This document shows, piece by piece, positions 24,860 through 35,310 of a stretch of DNA of 64,000 bases (within the stretch, counting starts at the first letter, position 1; the number at the start of each line of letters is the position of its first letter). The stretch lies in assembly GCA_021904315.1 (NCBI GenBank), contig CM038922.1:9399347-9463346 (forward strand), in the 5' to 3' direction. This DNA is from Sphagnum magellanicum. Taxonomy: Eukaryota > Streptophyta > Sphagnopsida > Sphagnales > Sphagnaceae. The translations under genes were made by a program, and so were the position numbers. Below the pieces are notes generated by a model. The model ran no database searches. It was not told where the DNA came from and was given only the letters and a program-made list of their open reading frames with translations.

Positions 24860-26730
24860 CTCAAATTTGCACTCCATTAACAAACAGCACAAAGGGTCCA
24901 AATAAATCCACAAATAATAGCACTCAAACCTTTTGACATGTTTCATTGTTTGAGGGTTAAATTCATCCAAAAAACAAGATTTGGACAAGAAGTCGGCAAC
25001 TTCTTTTTTGAAATGAGCATCCTTTTCAATGTTGTGCAACAACCAGCATTCCTAAGAGCTATGAATGCAACATTACAAACCCCCATCACACCATGGATTG
25101 TGCACATATTTTTAAAAATAATCCAAGGTTGATGTGTCCAAACAAATAATTGAAAGGACACATAATTCAATTTACAAATATGGAACAACCATTTGTTCTA
25201 GTGGTTGGGACAATGTTGCAAGACATTCACTATTGAACATAATGTTTGCTTGTCCAAGTGATGATGTATTCATAAGTTCCATTGATACAACTAGGGAGCA
25301 GAAAAACACCCATTATGTAGATGCAATGCATTGCCTAGATACATCAAAACCTTTGAAGATGACAAGATTGTACAAATTTGTACAAACAATGCTTTAAGCA
25401 TGAAAAGTGTGGCTAGCCATCTAATCTATTATTTTCCAAGTTTTTATTTTCAAGGTTGTGCTACTAATTGTCTAGACTTGCTATTAGAAGATTGAAGGAA
25501 ATCAACATGGGTGAAGCAAATTGTGAAAAAGGAAAAAATCATTGTTTCTTTCATACAACAACACCATGCACCACTAGTAATCTTTTGTTGTTATGAGACC
25601 AACCTAACGATTTAAAACCCCATTGAAACATGATTTGCAACCAATTTTTTAATGGTTGAAAGGTTGCTTACACTAAAACTTGCCACTAAACAAACTATTG
25701 CCAATCTTGATTGGACAAATTTTGTCATCACATTGTGTGGCACCCATCATTAAAAGCTTCTCACCAAAGCAAGAGTTGTTTGAGTTAACATAAGGAAGGA
25801 CAAGTTTTGGGATACTTGTGCCAACTTTCACTATAACAAAAGGTGTCCCTGTACGCCAAGTGATTTCACTGGATTTTGAGTGAATTCATTGGTTTAGTGA
25901 ACAAGGACTAATGAGCTGCACCTACATTTTGTAATAGTGTTTGTGCACATGGTGGAATTGGTCTTAGTGTCATTGAAGGCATTTGATGGCAAGTAACCTT
26001 GCATGGGGAGGGCGTGGCTTCTTATGAAAACATTATAGTCAAATGTCATATCATTACGAAATCCACCATTTGAATTACCATCAAACCTTGTAAATGTGAT
26101 TGAAGATCGATTTTACCAAAAGTGGAGGATGTTGACAACTGACTTACATTATGCAGGGCCCCTTTTCAATCCATACTTATTGGGTGAAATTTGCCTACAT
26201 GATGATGTAGATGTCAAAAAGGTGTTAAACAAAGTTTGCGAAAAACAACTGGTACCCTCACAACCATGCCCAAGCTTAAAAAGACTTTGTAAATTTTGTC
26301 AAAATTCGAGGTCTTTTTTCTGACACCCCCCTAATGAATGACCTCAACTTGCTCCCACATGAATGGTGGAATTTTAGTAGAGCTTATGGACACACTCGCA
26401 CCCATCACCCATTACATTTTGGCACAAGTGTGTTCTACATCATCATGCAAACAAAATTACAATTCATACTCATTTGTCCATAATAAAGTGTAAAATTGGT
26501 GGACATTGGATCAAGCAAAAAAATTGGTGTACATATACACTAATAACAAGTTCTTGTGAAAATGATACAACACAAACCCCACGACATAGTACAAGAATAA
26601 GTTGTCTAAAAACTCAATGTCTGATGTTGATGAAAGTCTAGATGAAAGTGAATCATCGAGTGAAGACCCCATAGTGTTAAATGAAGATGAAGACCAACAT
26701 GACCCCTTCGAATTCCCTAATGGTGACAAT
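24860..26730 (+). pseudogene. hAT transposase gene (DUF659 type), decayed
   Basis: This is a cut-and-paste transposase relic on the plus strand. Visible blocks, in family order: 24985-25125 (VGNFFFEMSILFNVVQQPAF, the DUF659 start); 25134-25397 (CSSGWDNVARHSLLNIMFA, the D-G-W-T-D-x-x-x-R-x-L-L-N-x-x-V block, then STTREQKN-type residues); 25455-25740 (CATNCLDLLLED, WVKQIV, FATNFLMVERLL, the H-C-L-D-L-L-L-E-D and R-F-A-T-x-F blocks); 26096-26270 (LHYAGPLFNPYLL, the L-H-A-A-x-x-L-N-P block); 26438-26560 (SSCKQNYNSYSFVHNK and KKLVYIYTNNKFL, the C-terminal dimerisation domain); then an acidic tail. In-frame stops occur in most blocks and a MITE interrupts it, so it is dead. A BED zinc finger was not recognised upstream. 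Terminal inverted repeats and an 8-bp target duplication were not found. Confidence 0.9.
25829..25939. mobile_element. 111-bp CACTA-type MITE inserted in the hAT relic
   Basis: Ends are CACTATAACAAAA and TTTTGTAATAGTG, matching as inverted repeats at 12 of 13 positions. Both flanks are TTT (25826-25828 and 25940-25942), a 3-bp target duplication as made by CACTA transposases. It splits hAT coding sequence between a KFWDTCAN-like and a VFVHMVELV-like segment. No coding capacity. Confidence 0.85.
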
Positions 26731-27789
26731 ATTTTGTTTTCAAAATCAATGTCTTATTCAACGATTAGGTAGGTTTAACCATATGACTATGGTGATGCAA
26801 ATCCAAACATGTCTATATTTGATGACTTTGTTTAAATGCCCGATGCACCCCTTAGATGTACATGCTCCAACAATCCCAAATCAACACACACCCATGCAAT
26901 CAATGGGTTCCATTGAAGTGCTACCTCCCAATAGCTTGAACACACCATTAATTTGAATCATCATTCTAAATCCATACGCAAAACACACATAAATAACTCA
27001 GACATATGAGTTGACCCATTTGTCAATCCAAAAACTATTGTAGTTAAATACATAATGGATATTGCATTGGAGCCACATGTGAGCCCACATATGACCACTA
27101 ATGCAAGTGCACCCCAAGTTGTGCGTCAAAATCTTAATCATGAAGTTATAAGACCCTTGAATCGACAAAACATGATTTAGCTTTTGACCACACACCAATC
27201 GCCCAATACCTATGGCATCCAACACCCGTAATGCCCATAGTTTATGTGGGGTTAAAACTAGTTGTTGTGGCAACTTCCATGAAACATTTTTGTCTATATA
27301 TTCAAAACTCGTTCACACATCAAGTTACTTTAAGGAAGAGGTCGATTAATCAAATAACAATTGTTTTTGTAAGTGAACAAGACTACAAACAACCACACAC
27401 CAATGATGGCATTTTGAGTATTGAGGGACATTGTACCATTAAACGAATTGTGGCAAAATGTTCAAGGCAAAATATCATCACAATCTTGTGTGGGACAAAC
27501 ATTTCAAAGGCAAAAAAGGGGCACAATGATGATGATGATGACAATGACATCGACATTCTTAATGAGGCAATTGAGGCCCCAAATGACATTAACTACCATG
27601 AGCTTTGACCCCAAAATCCAATTTTCACAATTGGTCATCCTTCCATTATTAGGATTTTAGAAAAAAACAACTATGTTTACAACTAAATTTATTGTCATAT
27701 TGGATTGAATGATTATGGTCATTGGAGTTGTGCTAGATAGTTTGCTTAAACAATTCAACATGACATGGTGTCAAATCTTGTTCAAAACA
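26731..27789. other. No gene recognised
   Basis: AT-rich sequence. A plus-strand open stretch at 27231-27608 (125 codons) contains an acidic D/N run from a (GAT)n-type repeat near 27527-27551, and there are weak minus-strand readings at 26998-27273. I cannot assign these to a family. They may be downstream parts of the hAT element or of another transposon. Confidence 0.3.
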
Positions 27790-28150
27790 ACAATGTGTAA
27801 TGTCCACATGGATTTACGCTTAAAATTAAAATATACAGTCATTTTATAATCATTTAGGACACATGTAGTCATGTTATAGTCATTTATGACACCATGTAAT
27901 CATATTGTAGTCATTTAAGATCAAGTTTAAAATGTCATTAAAGGAAATTGAACCTTCATTTCCATGGCCACAAACCAACTCCTTAACCATCTATTCAATA
28001 CTTCATAGTCAAGTTAAACAACATTAATCAAAATGGCTAATGGGTTTTAATCAAATGGCACATTTAGTCAAATTGAACATAAGAAATTGACATCATTAGT
28101 CGAAATGACCAAAGTTCTGTAGTCAAATGGAACATCTTATGCCTATTACA
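27790..28150. repeat. Subterminal-type short repeats (TAGTCATTT / AGTCAAATGG)
   Basis: Many scattered copies of AGTCATTT, AGTCAAAT and close variants in both orientations occur here and again at 28690-28830. Clusters of short repeats like this are typical of the subterminal regions of CACTA elements, and a CACTA-like end lies at 28886. Confidence 0.5.
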
Positions 28151-28176
28151 TACCTACTTCCTACCTCTCATTTACA

Positions 28177-28395
28177 ATGTTACAACCTACATACCTACCA
28201 ACCCACCCACCCACCCACTTACCTACCTACCTACATATTACCTACCTACCTACTTACTTGCCTCTCCACCCACCTATAACCTACTTATGTATTAACTACC
28301 TACCTACCCACCTGCCTAGATGTACAGCCTACCTACTTATATACCCACCCGCCTACTTAAATGTACCACCTACCTACCTTCATACCTCATAGTTG
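28177..28395. repeat. (CCTA)n-rich microsatellite
   Basis: Imperfect tetranucleotide array CCTA with CCCA and CATA variants over about 210 bp. The open frame it produces (Tyr/Leu/Pro/Thr-rich) is not a gene. Confidence 0.9.
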
Positions 28396-28454
28396 TGTAG
28401 TGAAGTGTTAAAATAAACATGTGAAATAAAAAAATTTGACAATGTTGAACACCT

Positions 28455-28560
28455 TTTGATGGTGTGGTCCATTGGTTAAAGACTTGGTTTATCATTAAGG
28501 AGGTCAATGGTTCAATCCTTAACATTATAACCTATGTACATCCTTAAGGGGCTAAGGTAA
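28455..28560 (+). repeat. tRNA-derived SINE head
   Basis: It carries a perfect A box TGGTCCATTGG (28465-28475) and a perfect B box GGTTCAATCC (28509-28518), starts 44 bp apart as in a tRNA gene. A D-stem (GTC/GAC) and a 5-bp anticodon-stem pairing can be drawn, but the acceptor and T stems do not close, so it is a SINE rather than a tRNA gene. The 3' end runs into TAGG-type repeats. No second copy was noticed in the window. Confidence 0.65.
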
Positions 28561-28672
28561 GTAAAGTAGGTTAAGTAAGATATACTAGGTTAAGTTAAAG
28601 TAGGTCAAGTGGCATAGCTTAGGTAGGTTAGGCTACCACCTACCTACTTTTTTTTAATGACCTACCCACCTA
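28545..28672. repeat. TAGG / CCTA inverted microsatellite
   Basis: A run rich in AGGTTAAGTA and TAGG (28551-28640) is followed at once by CCACCTACCTAC-type sequence (28634-28672). It is also the reverse complement of the CCTA tract at 28177-28395, so long hairpins can form. Confidence 0.7.
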
Positions 28673-28870
28673 CCCCAATTTTTTTTTATATGGGCAAAAA
28701 GTTGACTAATCAAAATGACCAATCAAATGATCCATATTCTGTTAGTAAAAAAAATCACCCTAGTCACAACGGACATGTCGAAATTGACTTGTCCAAAATG
28801 ACTAAATGGTCTTTTTGACACCTATTCAAATTGGGTATATTTTTACTAGATTTGTTAATAAAAAAGTATC

Positions 28871-28886
28871 AAGTTTTCTAGTAGTG
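28871..28886. other. Orphan CACTA-like terminus
   Basis: The plus strand ends AAGTTTTCTAGTAGTG; its complement reads CACTACTAGAAAACTT, a standard CACTA element end. Subterminal repeats lie to its left. I did not find the matching left end. Confidence 0.45.
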
Positions 28887-30565
28887 GTTTGCAAATTAAC
28901 ATGTTAGGACAATCAGTACATAAATTTGAAGTGCAAAACTTGTTTGGTTTTGTGCTAAGTGTATAATCATTGGAAGGTTTTTGCTAACCATTGGGGACAT
29001 ATTAGGATAGGGTGTTGGTAAGATAAAGTAGACAATTTTTACTCCTTGTCACAAAAAAAAACAAGTAGCCATAAACAAGTTTTAATGTATTGAAAATTTA
29101 AATGTTTTTTAATTTAATGACCAACACGAGGATAATCTTTAATTTGATCACAATGATGTTGATTAATCACATATTTAATATGCATTCAAATATATATATT
29201 TAAATAACTATATTTTTTCCCTACTTTTTAGGTTGTCCAAACTTGTACAAGTAGATGAATTGTTGAATATTCTCCATTTTCAACATGATGTAGTTTAAAA
29301 ATGTACTTGTAAGTTCTTAATGTTTAAATATTATAGTCGAATACATTAAACTTCTAAAGGAAAAATATGTTTAACCTTAATTTGACCAATCATTTTCAAA
29401 CATATTTGTTATCTACTTTTATTGTTCCAAAGTTTTTCAAAATTTGTAATCACTGCATTATAAACTTAAAAGAAAAACACCATGCTTTTATTATGTTATT
29501 TTCAACTATTTTCAATCTATTTTCTTCTACTTGTGTTAAAAAATGGACCATTTTTTTAAAAATTAATTTTTTAATATTCTATATCATGCTTTCACCTGAC
29601 AAGGGAACTGGACAATGTGGAGTTATTGGAACATCTGCCTATTTTACAACAACTATTGTTACATCGCTTGTTGAGTTGCTAGGTACCACTTCAAATTATA
29701 ATTAGTTTTTTTGTCTTTATAAAAAGAGCCTTAATTCAAACTCCACACAAGAATCTATAAATTGTTCATTTGTTATCACCTACATGGTTTTATAACTTTA
29801 TTTGCATTTTCAAGAAATAATATGTTGTTTTAATTTTTGATGTGATTCATTATCTTGAAGGCACTTATCAGGTGTAATTTTGTTTTCATGGAAATGTCTT
29901 GAATGGAACAACATTTGGGATGTTGGTCTTCTTCATTTTCAAATAGATTTAGAATGTGCACAAGTTTAGTTTAGAGTTTATGGATATAGACAAATTGGAT
30001 GCAACATATTTATTCCCTTCCTCTTTTTCATTGTTGCCTTTGTTGATTATTGATGATGAATTTGTTTTGATGTTCTCTAAACATTCCAAGTGAAGAAGCT
30101 TGCTTGGGGAGTCAAAGAAAGGACTTTGCATAATCTAACAATTGAACTCTTACTCTGGCTCTTAGATGAGAAGGTCCTAGTGATGAATGATGGTAACTAG
30201 CTCCTACAACCTATGAATGTTCTGATGTTGAAAATATTGGCAAGATCATAATAGTCCATACTAACATGATTGTGTTGAGTAAAGGGACATTCCAAGCAGG
30301 ATATGTTTCGTAATGTTTGAATCTTGAATGTAAGGTGAAATGCAACAACTTTGAAACACAAGTTGGTAATAGTAAAGCAAGTTGCAAAAACAAAATTTCA
30401 ATTGAAGGTTGGTTATCAATGTGCACATTAAAGGAAGTTGAGGCCTTTGGTTACCATATATGTTTTGGAAGAGTTTATCTTGCAATCCCATTGATGTGTT
30501 TCATGTATTTCCTACTTGAATTATTAAGTTGAAATGCTTACAATGTACAAGAAAAATTCCAATTT
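28887..30565. other. No gene recognised
   Basis: AT-rich. Open stretches at 29367-29705 and 30317-30532 on the plus strand have the composition of the background and no family motif. Nothing else stands out. Confidence 0.4.
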
Positions 30566-30892
30566 TGATTGAAGGTGTTTGAAGAAGGTTTAAGGCCATT
30601 CGCCCCATGCCGATAGGTTAGTGAGGAAGCAATGAGAAGTGTCGGCAATGGTCTAGCTAGGCATTTATCAACTAGACTAGAGGAAGCTTCATATCTATTA
30701 TCAAATGGATACATGTACCAATGATTTGTAGTATATCAATTGAGGGCTTTAGTGGCTAGCACAACACTTTTGAAGAATGCCATGATGACATCAATGTCTT
30801 TTGATGGTGGTAGACCACTAGATGTTGGTATCTCAAAGAGGTTGATAACTTTTGACAATGGATTTGAGGAGTTGCACATAAGACAAATTTTA
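30566..30892 (+). pseudogene. Decayed coding relic, unknown family
   Basis: One plus-strand frame reads like protein for about 105 codons: EEGLRPFAPCR, VSEEAMRSVGNGLARHLSTR, LEEASYLLSNGYMYQ, FVVYQLRALVASTTLLKNA, RPLDVGISKRLITFDNGFEE. It is interrupted by in-frame stops near 30617 and 30724. Residue choice (Arg, Leu and Glu spacing) differs from the AT-rich background. I do not recognise the family. It may be a host gene fragment or part of a transposon. Confidence 0.4.
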
Positions 30893-31889
30893 TGAAAACA
30901 ATGAAAAACTTGGATCTACCACATGAGAAAACAAACATTGGAACTTTAGATGGTGTAGATTATGTTGTCTTAGGCTTACTATATATGATATGCTTTTAGA
31001 TAAAACCAACATGCATTAGGTCAACTCTATAAATTATCCAAGGCATTGGTTCCATACATTATAATCCATTGGAAGAATTCAACCAATGAAACATTATACA
31101 TTAGTTAGTTAATCATGAGTTTGTTAGTTACATTGTGTTAAGATTTTTTGTTTTGTGCAATGCAATTGAATGTATATTTGTATATGAAAAGATAAAATAA
31201 CATGGTGGTTGTTTTATCTTGTTTGTAGGAAGTCATTAGACTTTGGATTGCTTTGGTGCAATTTAGTAAAAAAAGATTGCCTATCATTTTTAATGTGAGT
31301 TGGGTTTTGCAACTAGGTGTTATAGTATTGCTAGCCACCTTGTTGAGGAAAAAACCTAATATGTTTCATCAACAAGTTGACATAGTGTGCTTTCAATTTA
31401 AAGGGTAGGATAAGCAAATATTTGAAAGGAAAATAAAATGCAAATATAATCATTACTTTTAATTATAAGATTCTTGAATTAACATTAAATAACCTTTGAT
31501 TAATCTAGACTTTTTTTCCTTAATCACAGGGTTCTAATTGGGAATTAAGAAATGCCTTTCAAATTTGCATTTTTTTGTGAAATAAAAAATAAAAAATTTC
31601 TTTATTACCATTACCACTTGACAAAGTTGAAAATGTGTCAACCTTTCAAAAGCAACACATATTAAAATTTTCTTCCAAAAGATATTGACCTCAACAACTT
31701 AAAGTCACAAATTATAACAATGATGTTGGTTTCCATTGAACTTTTTATGGACCAAACCAAGGCATACATTTGTACCATGATTTGTATTTTTGACATTCAT
31801 GGATGTGTTTTCCATTTAATTTGTTAAAACTACTTTTAATTTTTTATCTAACTAGTGTGCCTCAAACATAGTGAACCAACCCCCATGAC
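30893..31889. other. No gene recognised
   Basis: AT-rich spacer. Only short background open stretches; no motif, repeat or RNA gene noticed. Confidence 0.4.
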
Positions 31890-32640
31890 AAAACCTATAT
31901 ATTTTCCTAATCAAACTTTTGCCTTTCAACAAATCCTCTTTGTTTTTTTGTTAAACTTTTACTTATTGGAAAAACCTTCATATCTTATTGGCTAAACTTC
32001 TACCCTTCAACAAAACCTATGTGTCTTCATGGCTAAACCTCTATCAATTGGGAAAGCTTTTTTTTTTGGTTTGTTTGTTTGTCTAAACCATTAATTTTTG
32101 ACAATTTTTTTTTCTCTTGGCTAAACTTCAACCTTTTGGTAAGACCTACATTTTGTTTTAGCTAAAGCTCTACCTTTTGACAAAACCTGTTTGTTTATTA
32201 GCAAAACATTTATATTTTCTTGGTTAAAACTTTGCCTTTCGATAAATTTTTTGGGGTTTTCAACTAAATGCCTACTCTTGGAAAAAATATTATATTTTCT
32301 TGGTTAAACCTTTGCCTTTTGGCAAAACTTCTGTCTTTTCATGGCCTAAATTTTTTCTTACTTGGCTATATATTTACATTTCAACAAAACTTTTATACTT
32401 TTTTGTTAAATATCTCTACTTCTTGGTTAAATTTATATTTCTTGGAAAATATTTTATACTTTTTGGCTAAACCTTTACCTCTTGGCAAAACCTTTATCTC
32501 ATTGTGGATAAACCTTTGTTTATTTGCAAAACTTATATTTCTTCTTAAATAAACGTTTTTTCCTTTAGAAAACTAATAATTTTTGGCAATACCACTTTAC
32601 TTCCTAAGAAAAACCTTTTTATTTCCTTGCTAAACATCTA
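31890..32640. repeat. Degenerate minisatellite, ~42-bp unit
   Basis: About 15-18 imperfect units of the form TTGGCTAAACCTTTGCC followed by TTTTGGCAAAACCTTT and ATCTTTTC. Unit length varies through insertions in the T-runs. The plus-strand open stretch at 32268-32552 is a product of this repeat, not a gene. Confidence 0.85.
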
Positions 32641-34449
32641 CATCTTGGCAACCTACCCACCCACGACAAACTTTTCCTTGGGTGGTACCATTAGGAACTA
32701 CCTTACCAAAATCATAGAAAGGTTGGACCCAATTTAAGAAATAAATTCCATTATACATTAGTTTACTTGATTGGACTAGGTGGGCTATGTGTTCCCACCT
32801 ATGCACACATTCATGAAAAATAATAAATGCCCAAAAATGTATAATATGCATTAACATTTTGATTCCTAAACCATTCATAACTCAATTTTTAACTATTTTT
32901 TAAAAAGTATCCTTACACTTACATGATAGATATTTTTTCTTGTTTATTTAATACATGCATAAAGGAAGGATCCAAATTAGTCATTAAAACAACAAAAGGT
33001 GAAAATAGTTATCATTTGTGTTCTTGACATCAATGGCCCTTTAGGGCTTCACAATCTTGATTTTGAAATTCATAACTAAATCAAAATTGATTCAATCAAT
33101 TATCTATAAAAGACATCAAGTAGGTTGACATTTGAAGTATTCAAAAACATTAACATCCAAGAAAAATTCTCAAAAAATAGATTTTTGTGTGTTCTTGATT
33201 AAAAAAATCCTTTGTTTGACATTCCTAAAACTTTTTCCTTACGCATACATTTTCCACATCAAAACACATTTTTTTGTAAATTTAATTAGAGTTTTTGAAT
33301 TCTACATGACTTGGGTAACCTTTTGATAAATAATTTGGATTGAAAATCTTTCTTTATATGAGTCTTATGTTGTCCTAAAATTGGATGGGTCACAGAATTT
33401 TGGGGTGTGACATTCCTTGTGGTATCACCCAAGGATAAGTTTGTTGCCCATTGTCATACCTACCTATGCACTTGTAGACTATGAATTTTGATTGATGAAA
33501 TTATAACATAAAATGCAAGTATTGCAAATAACCCATTGATACTTATTTTAGTCCTATTTGAATATGTGATGACAATAAACCATTAGCCCCAAATGTGGGT
33601 ATTTCAATCATGAGAATTTATTTGGTGATAATTTTAAACCTCCACTTCCATCTTGGACCATTTAATGCAAGATGTATTTAATTTAATTAAGCAAAACAAA
33701 CCAAATTTAATTAAGCAATAGGTTTGATAAATTAAAAAGATACATCAAACATTTATGAATTTTTGCACATATTTAACATATTAATTAAAATCAATCCTAG
33801 GTTGGATTTTGGGGGGAAATTTTCATATGCACATATACATTTTATTTCTTTTGAAGATGGGTGGGAAAGGTCTCAAGTTGGGCCTTCAAGTTGGAGAGAC
33901 CACACTAAAGGTAAGGGAATAATTTTTTATTTCATTCATTTGATTTTTTCATTTCAATATGTTTCAATTTTAATTCATCTTTCATTCATAGAAGATTATT
34001 TTGTATGACATTTATGTATGTTTATATTTTAGTTATTAGCTTTTATGACATCTACCACTAGAATTTTGTAGGTTTATATATAAATATTTTGGGTGATTAG
34101 TTTTAAATTCTAGGGTTAATGCTTGCATTCATTAAATTTTTCATTTGATTAGCTTAAAAATTCAATGCATAATTAGTTATCATAAAACTCTTTTGTTTTC
34201 CATTTGTATATGTTTGTATAATTATTATTGAAAGCATTTACCATTACGATTATTTAGGGTTTTAAATTTAAGGGTTTAATGAAATGTGTGTTGATTTATT
34301 TAGGTTGTGTTTTCAAGTTAGGCTAAGACTCTTTTGAACATGACATTGTCCTTTAACATCAACAATATGATTTTCTTTTTAAATCAATTTCCTTTGTTCT
34401 GTTTTGTTTTGTTTTTTACTCCTAATTTATGTAAATTAAATCTCCTTGG
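32641..34449. other. No gene recognised
   Basis: AT-rich spacer. Minus-strand open stretch 32630-32878 and plus-strand 33763-34008 show no family motif. Near 33390-33415 there is a GGGTCACAGAATTTT/GGGTGTGACA sequence that resembles an LTR edge, but no partner was found. Confidence 0.4.
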
Positions 34450-34519
34450 ATGGATTTAACGAGGTCATCAAATTGCATTAAAAATGCTCCATGTATAACA
34501 CATGGATTTTGGATTTTGG

Positions 34520-34685
34520 CCTCCCATAAATATTGTGGATTTAGGGTCATAATGTGGGTGTTTCATTTTGCCACTCATAAACAATGTGTAGTTTTAAATT
34601 ATCATGCAGATGTTGCATTATCTTTTCCCATAAATAGTGTGGATTAATTAGGGTCATAATGTGGGTATTGTATTGTTTATAATGC
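34520..34685. repeat. Tandem repeat, ~53-bp unit, 3 copies
   Basis: Units start at CCCATAAATATTGTGGATTT (34523), a diverged CACTCATAAACAATGTG (about 34571) and CCCATAAATAGTGTGGATTA (34629). Two of them share AGGGTCATAATGTGGGT. Confidence 0.65.
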
Positions 34686-35029
34686 CAAATTAATAATCAC
34701 CCATGTTATAATGAAATTTCATAATTATTGAATGATATATATATCTCCATGTTGTAAATAATGTATATTGAAGTTATAAATGTTCTTTTGATTAATTGAT
34801 TAATTGCATAAAATGTAAATCAACATTATTATACAATTAGGACTTAAGGTTAAGGATTTAGAATTTCAAAAAATTCTAATGGTTTTGAATAAATTTCAAA
34901 TGTAAAATTTATTCAAAACCATTGTTATTTAATCTTTGAGTAAAGTAACTATTTATTTTTTAAAATTATTTCTAATACTACTACTATTGTGAATAAAATT
35001 CAAATCATGATTCCATAATATTTAAGAGG

Positions 35030-35150
35030 TTTTAATGGTTGGCCAACATATAATAGGATCTTTAGAGTTTTTACTTTTTTATTCGTTTTGTAGGTAGATT
35101 TGGTTAGACCCTCTTGTGGTTGATCACCACTTTTGGTGCAACATGAAATA
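35030..35150 (+). repeat. Extra direct copy of a foldback segment
   Basis: GGTTGGCCAACAT.TAATAGGAT near 35038-35062 and GTGGTTGATCACCACTTTT near 35116-35140 recur at 35955-36055 (direct) and 36460-36560 (inverted), so part of the foldback arm is also present outside it. Confidence 0.75.
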
Positions 35151-35310
35151 ATTGGAAAAAAAACCAAAAGGTTTATGCTGAAATTGAAGAAATTTTGAAT
35201 ATAAGGTTTATTTTTAGAATGACAAACTCATGATATTCATATGTAACTTCAAATTTTAATATTTATTAATAAGTACTATTATAACTTATTGTTAATATAA
35301 AATTTCAAAA

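Noticed and set aside
28177-28392. Tyr/Pro/Thr-rich reading frame
   Set aside because: It is a translation of the CCTA microsatellite.
28455-28530. Functional tRNA gene
   Set aside because: A and B boxes are perfect, but the acceptor stem and T stem do not pair.
31890-32640. CRISPR-like array
   Set aside because: Units are degenerate, there are no unique spacers of constant length, and the context is plant nuclear.
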